Below are positions 24,428-32,191 of a stretch of 64,000 nucleotides of DNA, in pieces; the stretch's first letter is position 1, and every line of letters begins with the position of its first letter. The position numbers were made by a program, and so were the translations under genes. Below the pieces are notes generated by a model, which searched no databases, had not been told where the DNA came from, and saw nothing but the letters and a program-made list of their open reading frames with translations. Origin of the DNA: Vescimonas fastidiosa (GTDB lineage: Bacteria; Bacillota; Clostridia; Oscillospirales; Oscillospiraceae); contig NZ_AP023417.1 in the NCBI RefSeq assembly GCF_018326305.1, positions 78,481 to 142,480 of the forward strand. The letters are read 5' to 3'.

Positions 24428-27400
24428 ATGCACAAAAGAGTAATGGCTCTGCTGCTGAGTCTGGTGCTTCTGCTCTCTGCCGCCATGCCGGTCACGGCGA
24501 TGGCCGCAGAGGAGTACGCCGGTAGCTTTGTGCTTGTGGCTATGAACGCCAACAGCACCATCGTGGAGCCGACCCGTATCCAGTATAAATCTGGGCAAAC
24601 CATTCAACAGGCGCTGGCGGATTCAGATATTGACTTTGTCGGCCTGGAAAACGGATTCGTCTATGAGATCAACGGCGTTTCCGCCAATTACCTGCTCTAT
24701 TATGACAAGGGTGGCTATAAGCTGGACGCTCCGGCTTCTTCCGTCAAGGCCCTTTGCTTCCATGTATCTTCGACTTATTCGGACGCAGCTATCCAGCTGA
24801 TTATCCAAATGGCGGATTACCTGGACATGACCAACCATGTGCAGAATTATCCGGCAGCGGCCAATGCCTACGCAACGGCGCTGAAGGGCCTGCGGACGGC
24901 AACTGCCGACTCGGCAGGACCATTGCTGAAAAACCTGAAAGACGCCATTGCCGAATATGCGGCCCTTCTGGACGGGACCAAATACACCGTCTCCGCCACA
25001 GCAACCCAAAACGGCAATGCGGTGGAGGCACCGATCCTCTCCCTTACGGATGTCTATGGCAATGTTACCACCGGCACCGGCAGCGTCCAAGTCATCGCCG
25101 GCGACTATAAGTTCTGTGTGTCCGACGGCGGATATAACCGCACAGAGGGAACGCTGACGGTCTCCGCCGACGCCCAGGTCGCTGCGACCCTGCCCTACGG
25201 CGAGTGGTTCGGCAATATCCGGCTGCTGGATGTCGATCAAGAACCCTACCGCGCTGCACAAAACCGTGCAAACCACACGGCGCAGTATTGGATCGAGGAT
25301 ACAGCCAATGCTCTGAGCAGCGTGTATCTGAATGCGGCGATGGGCAATGTCCCGAATACCAAGACCACCAAGCTCCGCACCATCTATACCGGCACCAACG
25401 GCAAGGATATGTCGGGCATATCCCGCAGCTGGAACAGCACAGCCACATCCCTTACTTATCTGCTGACCTCTGGCATGGAGGGCAAGACCTTCGCGCTGGA
25501 AGCACAGTATACAGGCTCGGACGGCTACACGCAGATTCAGTCCTACGATGTCACCGTGACCCGTGTGCCCACGCTGAAGGCTCTGGCAGCCACGGCGGAG
25601 GGGACCAAGCTGCCCCTGGAGTTTGCGCCCAACACCCGGGAGTACAGCCTAAAAACCGTGTCCTCCACTGTGGATATTGACGCCGCACCATTTGGTGAGG
25701 ATTATACCGTCACCGGAACCGGGGCGGTGCAGCTGACCGGAGACACGCAGGATCACATGATTCAGGTAGCAGCGCCCAACGGGGAGCAGAGCACCTATAC
25801 CCTCCACATTCAGAAGGTAGCTTCCGTACCGGTGACGCTGGCTGTGCCTTCCGGAACAACGGTGCAGGTGATCAATGGAGCAGGCTCCGAGATTGCCCCG
25901 GTGGACGGGATCTATCACCTGGTCCCCGGCGAGAGCTATACCTGCATCGCCACGAAGAACACCTGGTATCATACGCAGATCACCTTCACGGCCTCCAGCG
26001 GACTGAATGTGTCCGTCCCGGAGCCTGTCACCACCGACTGGCTGACCGATCTGGCATTCTACAACGGCACCTATGCTTCCAGCCGGATCGCCTACGCCGC
26101 CGACAAGACCTTCACGGCGGCAGACCACACCTACAACTATACGGTGTCCGACTGCAACAGCTCCGTTGCCATGCAGGCCACGGCAACCGGAACCGTGACG
26201 GCGCTGTATCGGACCCAAAGCACCGTGCCGGAGATTCATAATCTCGCACGGATGGAGACGATCACAACGCCTGTCAGCAAAACGGGTCTTGCTCAGAGCC
26301 TGACCTACGCCGTGGCCAAGGCCGGTTACGGCCAGACGGTGACGATCCGCATTTCCAAGACAGAAAACGGCACTACCTACTATCAGGACTACGATATTCA
26401 GCTGCTGCGGCAGCTGCACCTGTCCAGCCTGACTATTGCCACAAAGGATGAGACACTGCCCTTTGTAACTCTAAAGGGCGGAACGGCCCGCTTTGATCGA
26501 GATACCACGGATTATTATGTTAAGGTAGACCGGGAGACCACCGCTCTCTACCTCTCCGGCACCTATCCCAACAGCAGCACAGACACCGCCTGCTGCGGCG
26601 GGTACTATGCCAAGGTCAACGGCGTACGCTATGATGCGCTGGCCGGCGCGGAAGCGGTTCTGAACACAGACCTTTATAATGAGGATATTTCGGTACAGGT
26701 CTGCCACGCAGATACCGGCAGCATTGAGCTGACCTATACCGTCCATGTTCAGAAGAGTGACCCCATCCAACTGACCATCCAAACGACTCCGGCGGATGCC
26801 ACGGTGTTCCTGACCAACGACCTGAACGGCAAGCGCATCGTGGAGAAAAACGGCACCTACAGCCTGACCCCCGGTGCCAGCTATTCCTACACTACCACCT
26901 GCGCCGGGTACATCGGTCAAACGGTGGAGCACTATACCGCCCCCGACAAGGACGGTACACTGACCATTACGCTAAAGAAGGCTCCAGCCAACGACAAGCT
27001 CATCAATTTCGATTCTGCGTGGCCCCACTTACGCCAAAACAATGAGAATAACGGTGTGGTGGACTACAAGACGCCGGTCTACGCCAAGGATGCCGAGCTG
27101 TACTGGGCTACCTCCATTGGATCCGGCTACGATGTGAACGCCTGCGGCTGCCCCATTTTGGTGGACGGTGCCATCTACACCTACTCCGGCTCCCGCATTT
27201 ACAAGGTGGATGCTATCTCCGGCGAAATTCTCATTGATAAGCCCATGGATCACAACTCCAGCTTCGCCATCAACCCGCCCACCTACGCCAACGGCATGAT
27301 TTTCGTGGGCCTGTCTGACGGCACGATCCAGGCGTTCGACGCCAATACCCTGGACTCCCTGTGGATCTACCGGGACTCCATCGGCGGTCAGCCCAACAGC

Positions 27401-28834
27401 TCTATTGTCTATCACGACGGCTACATCTACACCGGCTTCTGGGTAGGCGAGATCAACGAAGCCCATTATGTCTGCCTGAGCGCCACCGACGAGGACCCCA
27501 CCCAGACGATGGAAGAAAAGCTCCCCACTTGGTACTACACCAGCAAGGGCGGCTTCTATTGGGCCGGTGCCTATGTGTGCGACGACTTCCTGCTGATCGG
27601 CACGGATGACGGCGCTTCCGGCTACACCACCGGCAAGCCCAGTCTGCTGTCCTTTAACCCCAAAACCGGCGAACTGCTGTCCTCCTACAAGATGAATGTG
27701 ACCGGCGACATCCGCAGCTCTATCACCCATTACAACGGCAAGTATTACTTCACCAGCAAGGGCGGCTACTTCTACGAGGCCACTGTGGACGAAAAGGGTA
27801 CCATTGAGGATGTCCGCACCTTGAAGCTCTACAACTATGCGGACGATCCCGCCAATCCCGCCATGTCCACCTGCACACCCACCATTTACAATGGGCGGGC
27901 CTATATCGGCATCTCCGGCACGGCACAGTTCGGCGCATACAGTGGCCATAACCTTACGGTCATCGACATCCCCAACTGGGAGATTGCCTATACGGTACGC
28001 ACCCACGGCTATCCCCAGACCAGCGGTGTTCTGACCACGGCCTATATGGAGGAGACAGGCTGCGTCTATGTGTACTTCTTCGATAACTTCACCCCCGGCA
28101 AGCTCCGGGTGCTGGAGGACAAGCCCGGCCAAACCGAGGTGTCTCTGAAGACCATGGAGACCAACACGGCCAGCGGCCAGACGGAGACCTATACGACGCC
28201 CTACAACATCTTTACGCCCAGCGGCGCACAGGCCCAGTATGCCATTTGCAGCCCCATCATGGATGAGTACGGCACGATCTACTTCAAAAACGACTCCGCC
28301 TACCTGATGGCCGTGGGCAGCACCATTGAACGCATCGAGGTCACGAAGCTGCCGGACAAGACGACCTACAATGTAAAAGACACCTTCGACCCCACCGGTA
28401 TGCAGGTAACGGCCTACTACGCCAACGGCATGACCCGTGATGTGACAAAGTATGTCACCTGGTCCGATAAGCCGCTGAAGGCCAGTGATACCGACTTCCA
28501 GATCACCTTCCCCTACGCCATGTACCAAAACCGAGAAAACAGCGACACCCTGGAGATGGAATACGGCGTCCACTGCGATAAGCCCATGACTACCCTGACC
28601 CTGACCATTGGGGACCAGACCGAGGTCAAATACGGTGATGTAAATGGGAATGGTAAAGTCGATTCCACGGATGCCGCCATTGTCTACCGTTATGCAAATG
28701 GAAAATATCAGTTGTCTGCGGATCAACTTTTGGCAGCTGATGTAAATGGTGATGGTGTCGTGAACACGACGGATGCTGCATTGATCTACCGTGTAGCAAA
28801 CGGAAAGCTGTCAAAGTTCCCGGTGGAACAATAA
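24428..28834 (+). CDS. Giant secreted beta-propeller/cadherin-like dockerin protein
   Basis: A 1468-residue exported protein; ATG at 24428 after AAGGAGGAAGG. The signal peptide ends about 27. Residues about 30-115 (YKSGQTIQQALADSDIDFVG ... VYEINGVSANY) look like a DUF4430-type module. Cadherin-like beta-sandwich modules occur at about 381-460 and 662-780 (TREYSL and TDYYV patterns), a PEGA-like module at 780-857, and a PQQ-type beta-propeller at about 858-1298 (ISGEILIDKP, DGTIQAFDANTLDSLW). A Big_3 Ig-like module (1299-1395) and a type I dockerin (1401-1466; DVNGNGKVDSTDAAIVYR, DVNGDGVVNTTDAALIYR) follow. The dockerin nearly equals that of 12778-14790. It is the last gene before the cluster terminator and probably a ligand-binding effector on the cohesin scaffold. 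Confidence 0.83.
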   Translation: MHKRVMALLLSLVLLLSAAMPVTAMAAEEYAGSFVLVAMNANSTIVEPTRIQYKSGQTIQQALADSDIDFVGLENGFVYEINGVSANYLLYYDKGGYKLDAPASSVKALCFHVSSTYSDAAIQLIIQMADYLDMTNHVQNYPAAANAYATALKGLRTATADSAGPLLKNLKDAIAEYAALLDGTKYTVSATATQNGNAVEAPILSLTDVYGNVTTGTGSVQVIAGDYKFCVSDGGYNRTEGTLTVSADAQVAATLPYGEWFGNIRLLDVDQEPYRAAQNRANHTAQYWIEDTANALSSVYLNAAMGNVPNTKTTKLRTIYTGTNGKDMSGISRSWNSTATSLTYLLTSGMEGKTFALEAQYTGSDGYTQIQSYDVTVTRVPTLKALAATAEGTKLPLEFAPNTREYSLKTVSSTVDIDAAPFGEDYTVTGTGAVQLTGDTQDHMIQVAAPNGEQSTYTLHIQKVASVPVTLAVPSGTTVQVINGAGSEIAPVDGIYHLVPGESYTCIATKNTWYHTQITFTASSGLNVSVPEPVTTDWLTDLAFYNGTYASSRIAYAADKTFTAADHTYNYTVSDCNSSVAMQATATGTVTALYRTQSTVPEIHNLARMETITTPVSKTGLAQSLTYAVAKAGYGQTVTIRISKTENGTTYYQDYDIQLLRQLHLSSLTIATKDETLPFVTLKGGTARFDRDTTDYYVKVDRETTALYLSGTYPNSSTDTACCGGYYAKVNGVRYDALAGAEAVLNTDLYNEDISVQVCHADTGSIELTYTVHVQKSDPIQLTIQTTPADATVFLTNDLNGKRIVEKNGTYSLTPGASYSYTTTCAGYIGQTVEHYTAPDKDGTLTITLKKAPANDKLINFDSAWPHLRQNNENNGVVDYKTPVYAKDAELYWATSIGSGYDVNACGCPILVDGAIYTYSGSRIYKVDAISGEILIDKPMDHNSSFAINPPTYANGMIFVGLSDGTIQAFDANTLDSLWIYRDSIGGQPNSSIVYHDGYIYTGFWVGEINEAHYVCLSATDEDPTQTMEEKLPTWYYTSKGGFYWAGAYVCDDFLLIGTDDGASGYTTGKPSLLSFNPKTGELLSSYKMNVTGDIRSSITHYNGKYYFTSKGGYFYEATVDEKGTIEDVRTLKLYNYADDPANPAMSTCTPTIYNGRAYIGISGTAQFGAYSGHNLTVIDIPNWEIAYTVRTHGYPQTSGVLTTAYMEETGCVYVYFFDNFTPGKLRVLEDKPGQTEVSLKTMETNTASGQTETYTTPYNIFTPSGAQAQYAICSPIMDEYGTIYFKNDSAYLMAVGSTIERIEVTKLPDKTTYNVKDTFDPTGMQVTAYYANGMTRDVTKYVTWSDKPLKASDTDFQITFPYAMYQNRENSDTLEMEYGVHCDKPMTTLTLTIGDQTEVKYGDVNGNGKVDSTDAAIVYRYANGKYQLSADQLLAADVNGDGVVNTTDAALIYRVANGKLSKFPVEQ

Positions 28835-28866
28835 ATCATAGTGGTACACGGAAATAACCCGGATAT

Positions 28867-28915
28867 GAAATGACCTCCCCAGCTTGACCCTATCGCAAGC
28901 AGGGGAGGCCATTTC
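28867..28915 (+). terminator. Terminator closing the surface cluster
   Basis: A long hairpin: GAAATG-ACCTCCCC (28867-28880) pairs with 28902-28915 with one mismatch, and an inner GCTTG/CAAGC stem closes the loop. It lies 33 bp after the last surface gene and marks the end of the transcription unit. Confidence 0.8.
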
Positions 28916-28952
28916 TATAATCACAGAAGAATTGATAAAATGGGGTGGATGT

Positions 28953-29591
28953 ATGGCTGAGTCTAAGAGCAGACTCCTATATATTTTGCAATATCTTTGG
29001 CTAAAAACAGATGCTGAGCATTATGCCACGACCGGGGATATCCTTACATACTTGCGGGAGAATGATATTCGCTGCGACCGGAAGACTATACCCGGGGATA
29101 TTCAGAAGCTCTGTGACATTGGCATTGACATTGAGGAGGAGCGTAGCCGGGAAAATCGCTATTCTTTGAGCAGTCATCTGCTTACGCTGCCGGAATTGAA
29201 GCTACTGATCGATGCCGTGGAATCCTCTAAGTTTATTACAGCCAAGAAAAGCGCAGAGCTTATCGAAAAGCTCTCCCGGATGAGCAGCATATACCAGGCT
29301 GCGGAGTTAAAAAGCAATCTGTATGTCTCCGAACGGGTCAAGTCGTTCAATGAGCAGATATACTATCTGGTAGATAACATCAATACGGCCATCAATCATG
29401 GAAAACAAATCTCATTTCGCTACTTCCATTTCGATCAGCATCGCAAGGAAGTCCCCAATAATGGCGGCAAACGCTCTGGGCAGCTAAAAGCTCAAACACC
29501 TGTACCTCTAAAACGATTTATATCCAGCGTGAAACATAAGAGCAGTCCCATATCCACTCAGGCAGAAGCATTGGCGCAGGAAAGGATATAA
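28953..29591 (+). pseudogene. Truncated WYL/HTH transcriptional regulator
   Basis: A 212-residue ORF; ATG at 28953 with GGGGTGG upstream. Residues 1-80 form the HTH (RLLYILQYLWLKTDAEHYA ... RCDRKTI) typical of WYL-domain regulators. The WYL domain begins properly (NHGKQISFRYFHFDQHRKEV) but after the NNGGK segment the frame runs into unrelated sequence (RSGQLKAQTPVPLKRFISSV...). The ligand-binding half and C-terminal extension, about 100 residues in intact relatives, are lost. A deletion or frameshift near 29470 is the simplest reason. The HTH could still be made. A terminator-like hairpin follows at once. Confidence 0.75.
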
Positions 29592-29635
29592 TGGAAGCGC
29601 CCCGCATCCCTTTTAGGGAACGGAGTGCTTCCATT
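29590..29635. terminator. Bidirectional hairpin between convergent genes
   Basis: AATGGAAGC (29590-29598) pairs with GCTTCCATT (29627-29635), with an inner CCCTTTTAGGG. It lies between the WYL remnant and the convergent ATPase gene. The T-run is weak. Confidence 0.55.
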
Positions 29636-29649
29636 GCCGTTCTGGTATT

Positions 29650-31002
29650 TCACAGTTTGAATTTATCCACAGAAATATCGATAAACCCAATCGGTTCGTC
29701 TTGCAGGAACATGACCATGTAAATGGGGAGATAGGTCAGCTTTCCGTCAGTCTTTACATTATCATTCGTGAATACATAGGCTTCCTGAATCCCGTATTCC
29801 GGAACCGCCATCACATTGTCCAGTGCCGAGTGCTTTTCGTAGTCCTTTCCGCTCTTCACTTCAATGGGGAGTACCCGCCCTGCTTGCTCGACAACAAAAT
29901 CAAGTTCCCCCTTTTTCTTGCTGTTATAATAATACAGGGAATATTTGTGGGCATAAAGTTCCTGAGCCACCACATTCTCATAGACGGCACCTTTGTTGAT
30001 ATCTTTCTCTTTGGTGACGATTTTCAGCTTACAGGCTTTTCCGTATAAGGTGGTGAGCAGTCCCACATCTGACAGGAACAGCTTGAACAGCGTGCTTTTT
30101 TCATTCAGCATGAGCGGCACCGTAGGTTCCGTTGTGTTGAACACACCCAAAGCAACACCAGCTTTCCAAAGCCAGGTGAAGCTGTCCTCGATCCGGTCAA
30201 AGCGCAGTCCTTTCTTGATGTCCGCAATCATAAACCGCTTGTTCTTCTCATTCAGTTCGGCCGGGATAAGTTCATAAATGTGCGTGAGGAGCAGTTTGCG
30301 GTTTTCCGCTTCATACTGCGTAAAATCCAGCTTGTACTGCTCGATGATCGCTCTGTGTTCATCCATCACATCATCAATGCTTCCGGTCGTCCGGTATTTT
30401 TCCACCGCAGCAGGCATCCCGCCGATAATCAGATAGAGATTGAACATCTCCATGATTTTCCCGTGAATGACTTCCTCTACGGGCGTTTTGGATGTAAACG
30501 CCTTCCGCAGCGTATCCAATACGGGCTGGCCGACATGGAAGATTTGCAGGAACTCTTCAAAATCCAGCGGGTACATATTGAGCGTCTGCAAATAGCCGAC
30601 CGGTGCGGATTTCAGATTCACGATCTCCACACCCAACAGGGAGCCGGACAGAATGTACCGGAATCGTTTATCGTCCACGAGAAACTTGACCTTCGTGGCG
30701 ATCTCCTTGTATTTCTGAATCTCATCAAAGAAAAAGACGGTCTTACCGGGAACTATTTTTTGATCGCTGTACAGGGATAGCTTCAGAATCAGGTCATCAA
30801 TGCTTGTTGCACCGGCCAGAATTTCGACAATTTCCGGCTGCCGTATGAGATTGAACTCGATATAGTCACACCCCGCCGCTTTCAGACACTCCCGAATAAT
30901 AAATGTCTTTCCAGCCTGACGGACACCATAGATCAGCAAAGCCTTGTCGCTGCTCTCGATCCAGTGCATAATCTCTTTTTCAATTTTCCTTTTTAGCATC
31001 AT
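29650..31002 (-). CDS. AAA ATPase with DUF4143 domain
   Basis: A 450-residue cytoplasmic ATPase started at the ATG at 31002 (GGAGGTG upstream; an adjacent ATG at 30999 is equally possible). The N-terminal AAA_14 domain has Walker A GVRQAGKTF (about 27-35) and Walker B VFFFDEIQ (about 96-103). The C-terminal DUF4143 domain has the nuclease-like core ELDFVVEQAGRVLPIEVKSG (about 373-392), resembling a restriction-endonuclease fold. Such proteins are common single-gene accessory loci in gut bacteria, with function unproven (defence or nucleic-acid related). The gene has its own strong promoter (31041-31069) and no operon partner. Confidence 0.9.
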   Translation of the reverse strand: MMLKRKIEKEIMHWIESSDKALLIYGVRQAGKTFIIRECLKAAGCDYIEFNLIRQPEIVEILAGATSIDDLILKLSLYSDQKIVPGKTVFFFDEIQKYKEIATKVKFLVDDKRFRYILSGSLLGVEIVNLKSAPVGYLQTLNMYPLDFEEFLQIFHVGQPVLDTLRKAFTSKTPVEEVIHGKIMEMFNLYLIIGGMPAAVEKYRTTGSIDDVMDEHRAIIEQYKLDFTQYEAENRKLLLTHIYELIPAELNEKNKRFMIADIKKGLRFDRIEDSFTWLWKAGVALGVFNTTEPTVPLMLNEKSTLFKLFLSDVGLLTTLYGKACKLKIVTKEKDINKGAVYENVVAQELYAHKYSLYYYNSKKKGELDFVVEQAGRVLPIEVKSGKDYEKHSALDNVMAVPEYGIQEAYVFTNDNVKTDGKLTYLPIYMVMFLQDEPIGFIDISVDKFKL

Positions 31003-31040
31003 CAGCACCTCCACATCTATCCTGTGCGTTTTACAAGGTT

Positions 31041-31069
31041 ATTATACCTATGATGTGACACTTTTTCAA
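31041..31069 (-). promoter_or_regulatory. Promoter of the AAA/DUF4143 gene
   Basis: On the reverse strand: TTGAAA (31064-31069), 17-nt spacer, TATAAT (31041-31046). The -35 overlaps one of two TGACACTTTTT copies (31056-31066 and 31089-31099), which may be regulator sites. Confidence 0.8.
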
Positions 31070-31132
31070 GGGAAATGCGATTATAAATTGACACTTTTTC
31101 TTTTAACCGCATCAATAAGTGTAGCAGTCAAG

Positions 31133-31228
31133 AAAAGTAGACACGAAAAATATTAATTTTTAATTTACTTTTTCAAAAGTAGACATGAGGAACATTTTTG
31201 CAGAAGTTGTTTTTTCAAAAGTGGACAC
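31133..31228 (+). repeat. Three 12-bp direct repeats at 42-bp intervals
   Basis: AAAAGTAGACAC (31133-31144), AAAAGTAGACAT (31175-31186) and AAAAGTGGACAC (31217-31228) begin exactly 42 bp apart (four helical turns). Two reverse-oriented relatives (TGACACTTTTT) lie at 31056 and 31089. Repeats near the end of an IS (IS21 ends have such arrays) or a helically phased protein-binding array are the candidates. Confidence 0.65.
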
Positions 31229-31671
31229 GGACAATAATTTTTGCCGAAATCCTTTTAAGGCTTACCCGCAGATTTTCCAGACAGCGTCTGGAAAATCTCT
31301 ATGCAGCATACCACTGTCTACGGACGGTTGATGATTTGCCAGTGCGGAAACAAATTCAACTTGCGGTTTCATTCCCGTGACGGACGGACAGACGGCGTTG
31401 ATTACCAATGCTACACATTGGTAAACCGGGGGAGCGTCGCCAAACGCCTGAACAAAGGCATCTCCATCCATTTCAATCTATCAGTCTAACAGAAGCTTGA
31501 ACCATGGGCGGCGGGACAGTAAACTGCCCCGCCGCTCTGATTTTCAGCGGGCATGGTCTTTCTCGTGCGCAATGGTTCTCCACGCCGAGGCTGTCTCTAC
31601 CAATATTTTGCATGGCAAGGCGGTGCGTTTTTTCGGAATATGACAGAATGACGGTATAATTCCTCCGAAAA
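31229..31671. other. Gene-free intergenic region with three hairpins
   Basis: No convincing gene. A 13-bp perfect stem with a 3-nt loop lies at 31270-31298 (AGATTTTCCAGAC arm), a 9-bp stem at 31402-31424 (TTACCAATG arm), and a strong G/C hairpin at 31508-31535. ORFs here match none of the start-site rules. The region may be a decayed mobile element or carry small RNA. Confidence 0.5.
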
Positions 31672-31672
31672 T

Positions 31673-31704
31673 ATCTTGACAAGATTTATCAAGATTGATA
31701 GAAT
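31673..31704 (+). promoter_or_regulatory. Promoter with overlapping operator for the Rrf2 gene
   Basis: TTGACA (31676-31681), 17-nt spacer, TAGAAT (31699-31704). A dyad, ATCTTGA (31673-31679) and TCAAGAT (31689-31695), covers the -35 and most of the spacer. This placement suits autorepression by the Rrf2 regulator encoded 32 bp downstream. Confidence 0.82.
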
Positions 31705-31735
31705 GGGTATATAACAAAAAAGGAGATGCAGGGAT

Positions 31736-32173
31736 ATGCTCATCACAAGGGAAACGGACTATGCGCTGCGGATGCTGCGGGTGCTGCTGGACGGAGAGAA
31801 GCACTCCGCCGCCGAGATGGCGGAAACGGAGCTGATCCCCATGCAGTTTGCCTATCAGATCCTGCGAAAGCTCTCCGCTGGGGAGCTGGTGCAGGTGAGC
31901 CGGGGCGCAGCCGGCGGCTGCCGGCTGTCCTGCGACCTGTGTGGCGTTTCCCTCTACGACCTCATGGTCGTCATGGGAGAGCATGACGTCCTGTGTGCCT
32001 GCATGGAGCCGGGGTATGACTGCCGCTGGCAAAGCGAACATGGGAAATGCGCCATCCACTGCCAGCTAACGGAGCTGCAGCGAAAGCAGGACGAGGCGTT
32101 CCGCGCCGTGAGCCTGCACCGGCTGCTGACCGGCGAAGCAATTCAAAAAGAGGAAATGACCCAACAAATGTGA
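31736..32173 (+). CDS. Rrf2-family transcriptional regulator
   Basis: A 145-residue winged-helix regulator; ATG at 31736 after AAGGAGATG. The N-terminus MLITRETDYALRMLRVLLDG and the wing sequence VSRGAAGGCRLS are typical of the family. Cysteines cluster at about 62-97 (CRLSCDLC, CACMEPGYDC) and 105-109 (CAIHC), more than the three that bind an Fe-S cluster in IscR/NsrR. A redox, NO or iron-sulphur signal is therefore likely. It lies 18 bp upstream of the acyl-CoA dehydrogenase-rubredoxin fusion and probably controls that gene, the flavodiiron gene and itself. Confidence 0.88.
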   Translation: MLITRETDYALRMLRVLLDGEKHSAAEMAETELIPMQFAYQILRKLSAGELVQVSRGAAGGCRLSCDLCGVSLYDLMVVMGEHDVLCACMEPGYDCRWQSEHGKCAIHCQLTELQRKQDEAFRAVSLHRLLTGEAIQKEEMTQQM

Positions 32174-32191
32174 CATAAGGAGGTACACCGT

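Noticed and set aside
27029..28726. A 565-residue reverse-strand frame
   Set aside because: Shadow of the beta-propeller dockerin gene; no start signal or recognisable domain.
31133..31228. CRISPR-like spacing of three repeats
   Set aside because: The repeated unit is only 12 bp, non-palindromic, with three copies and no cas genes.
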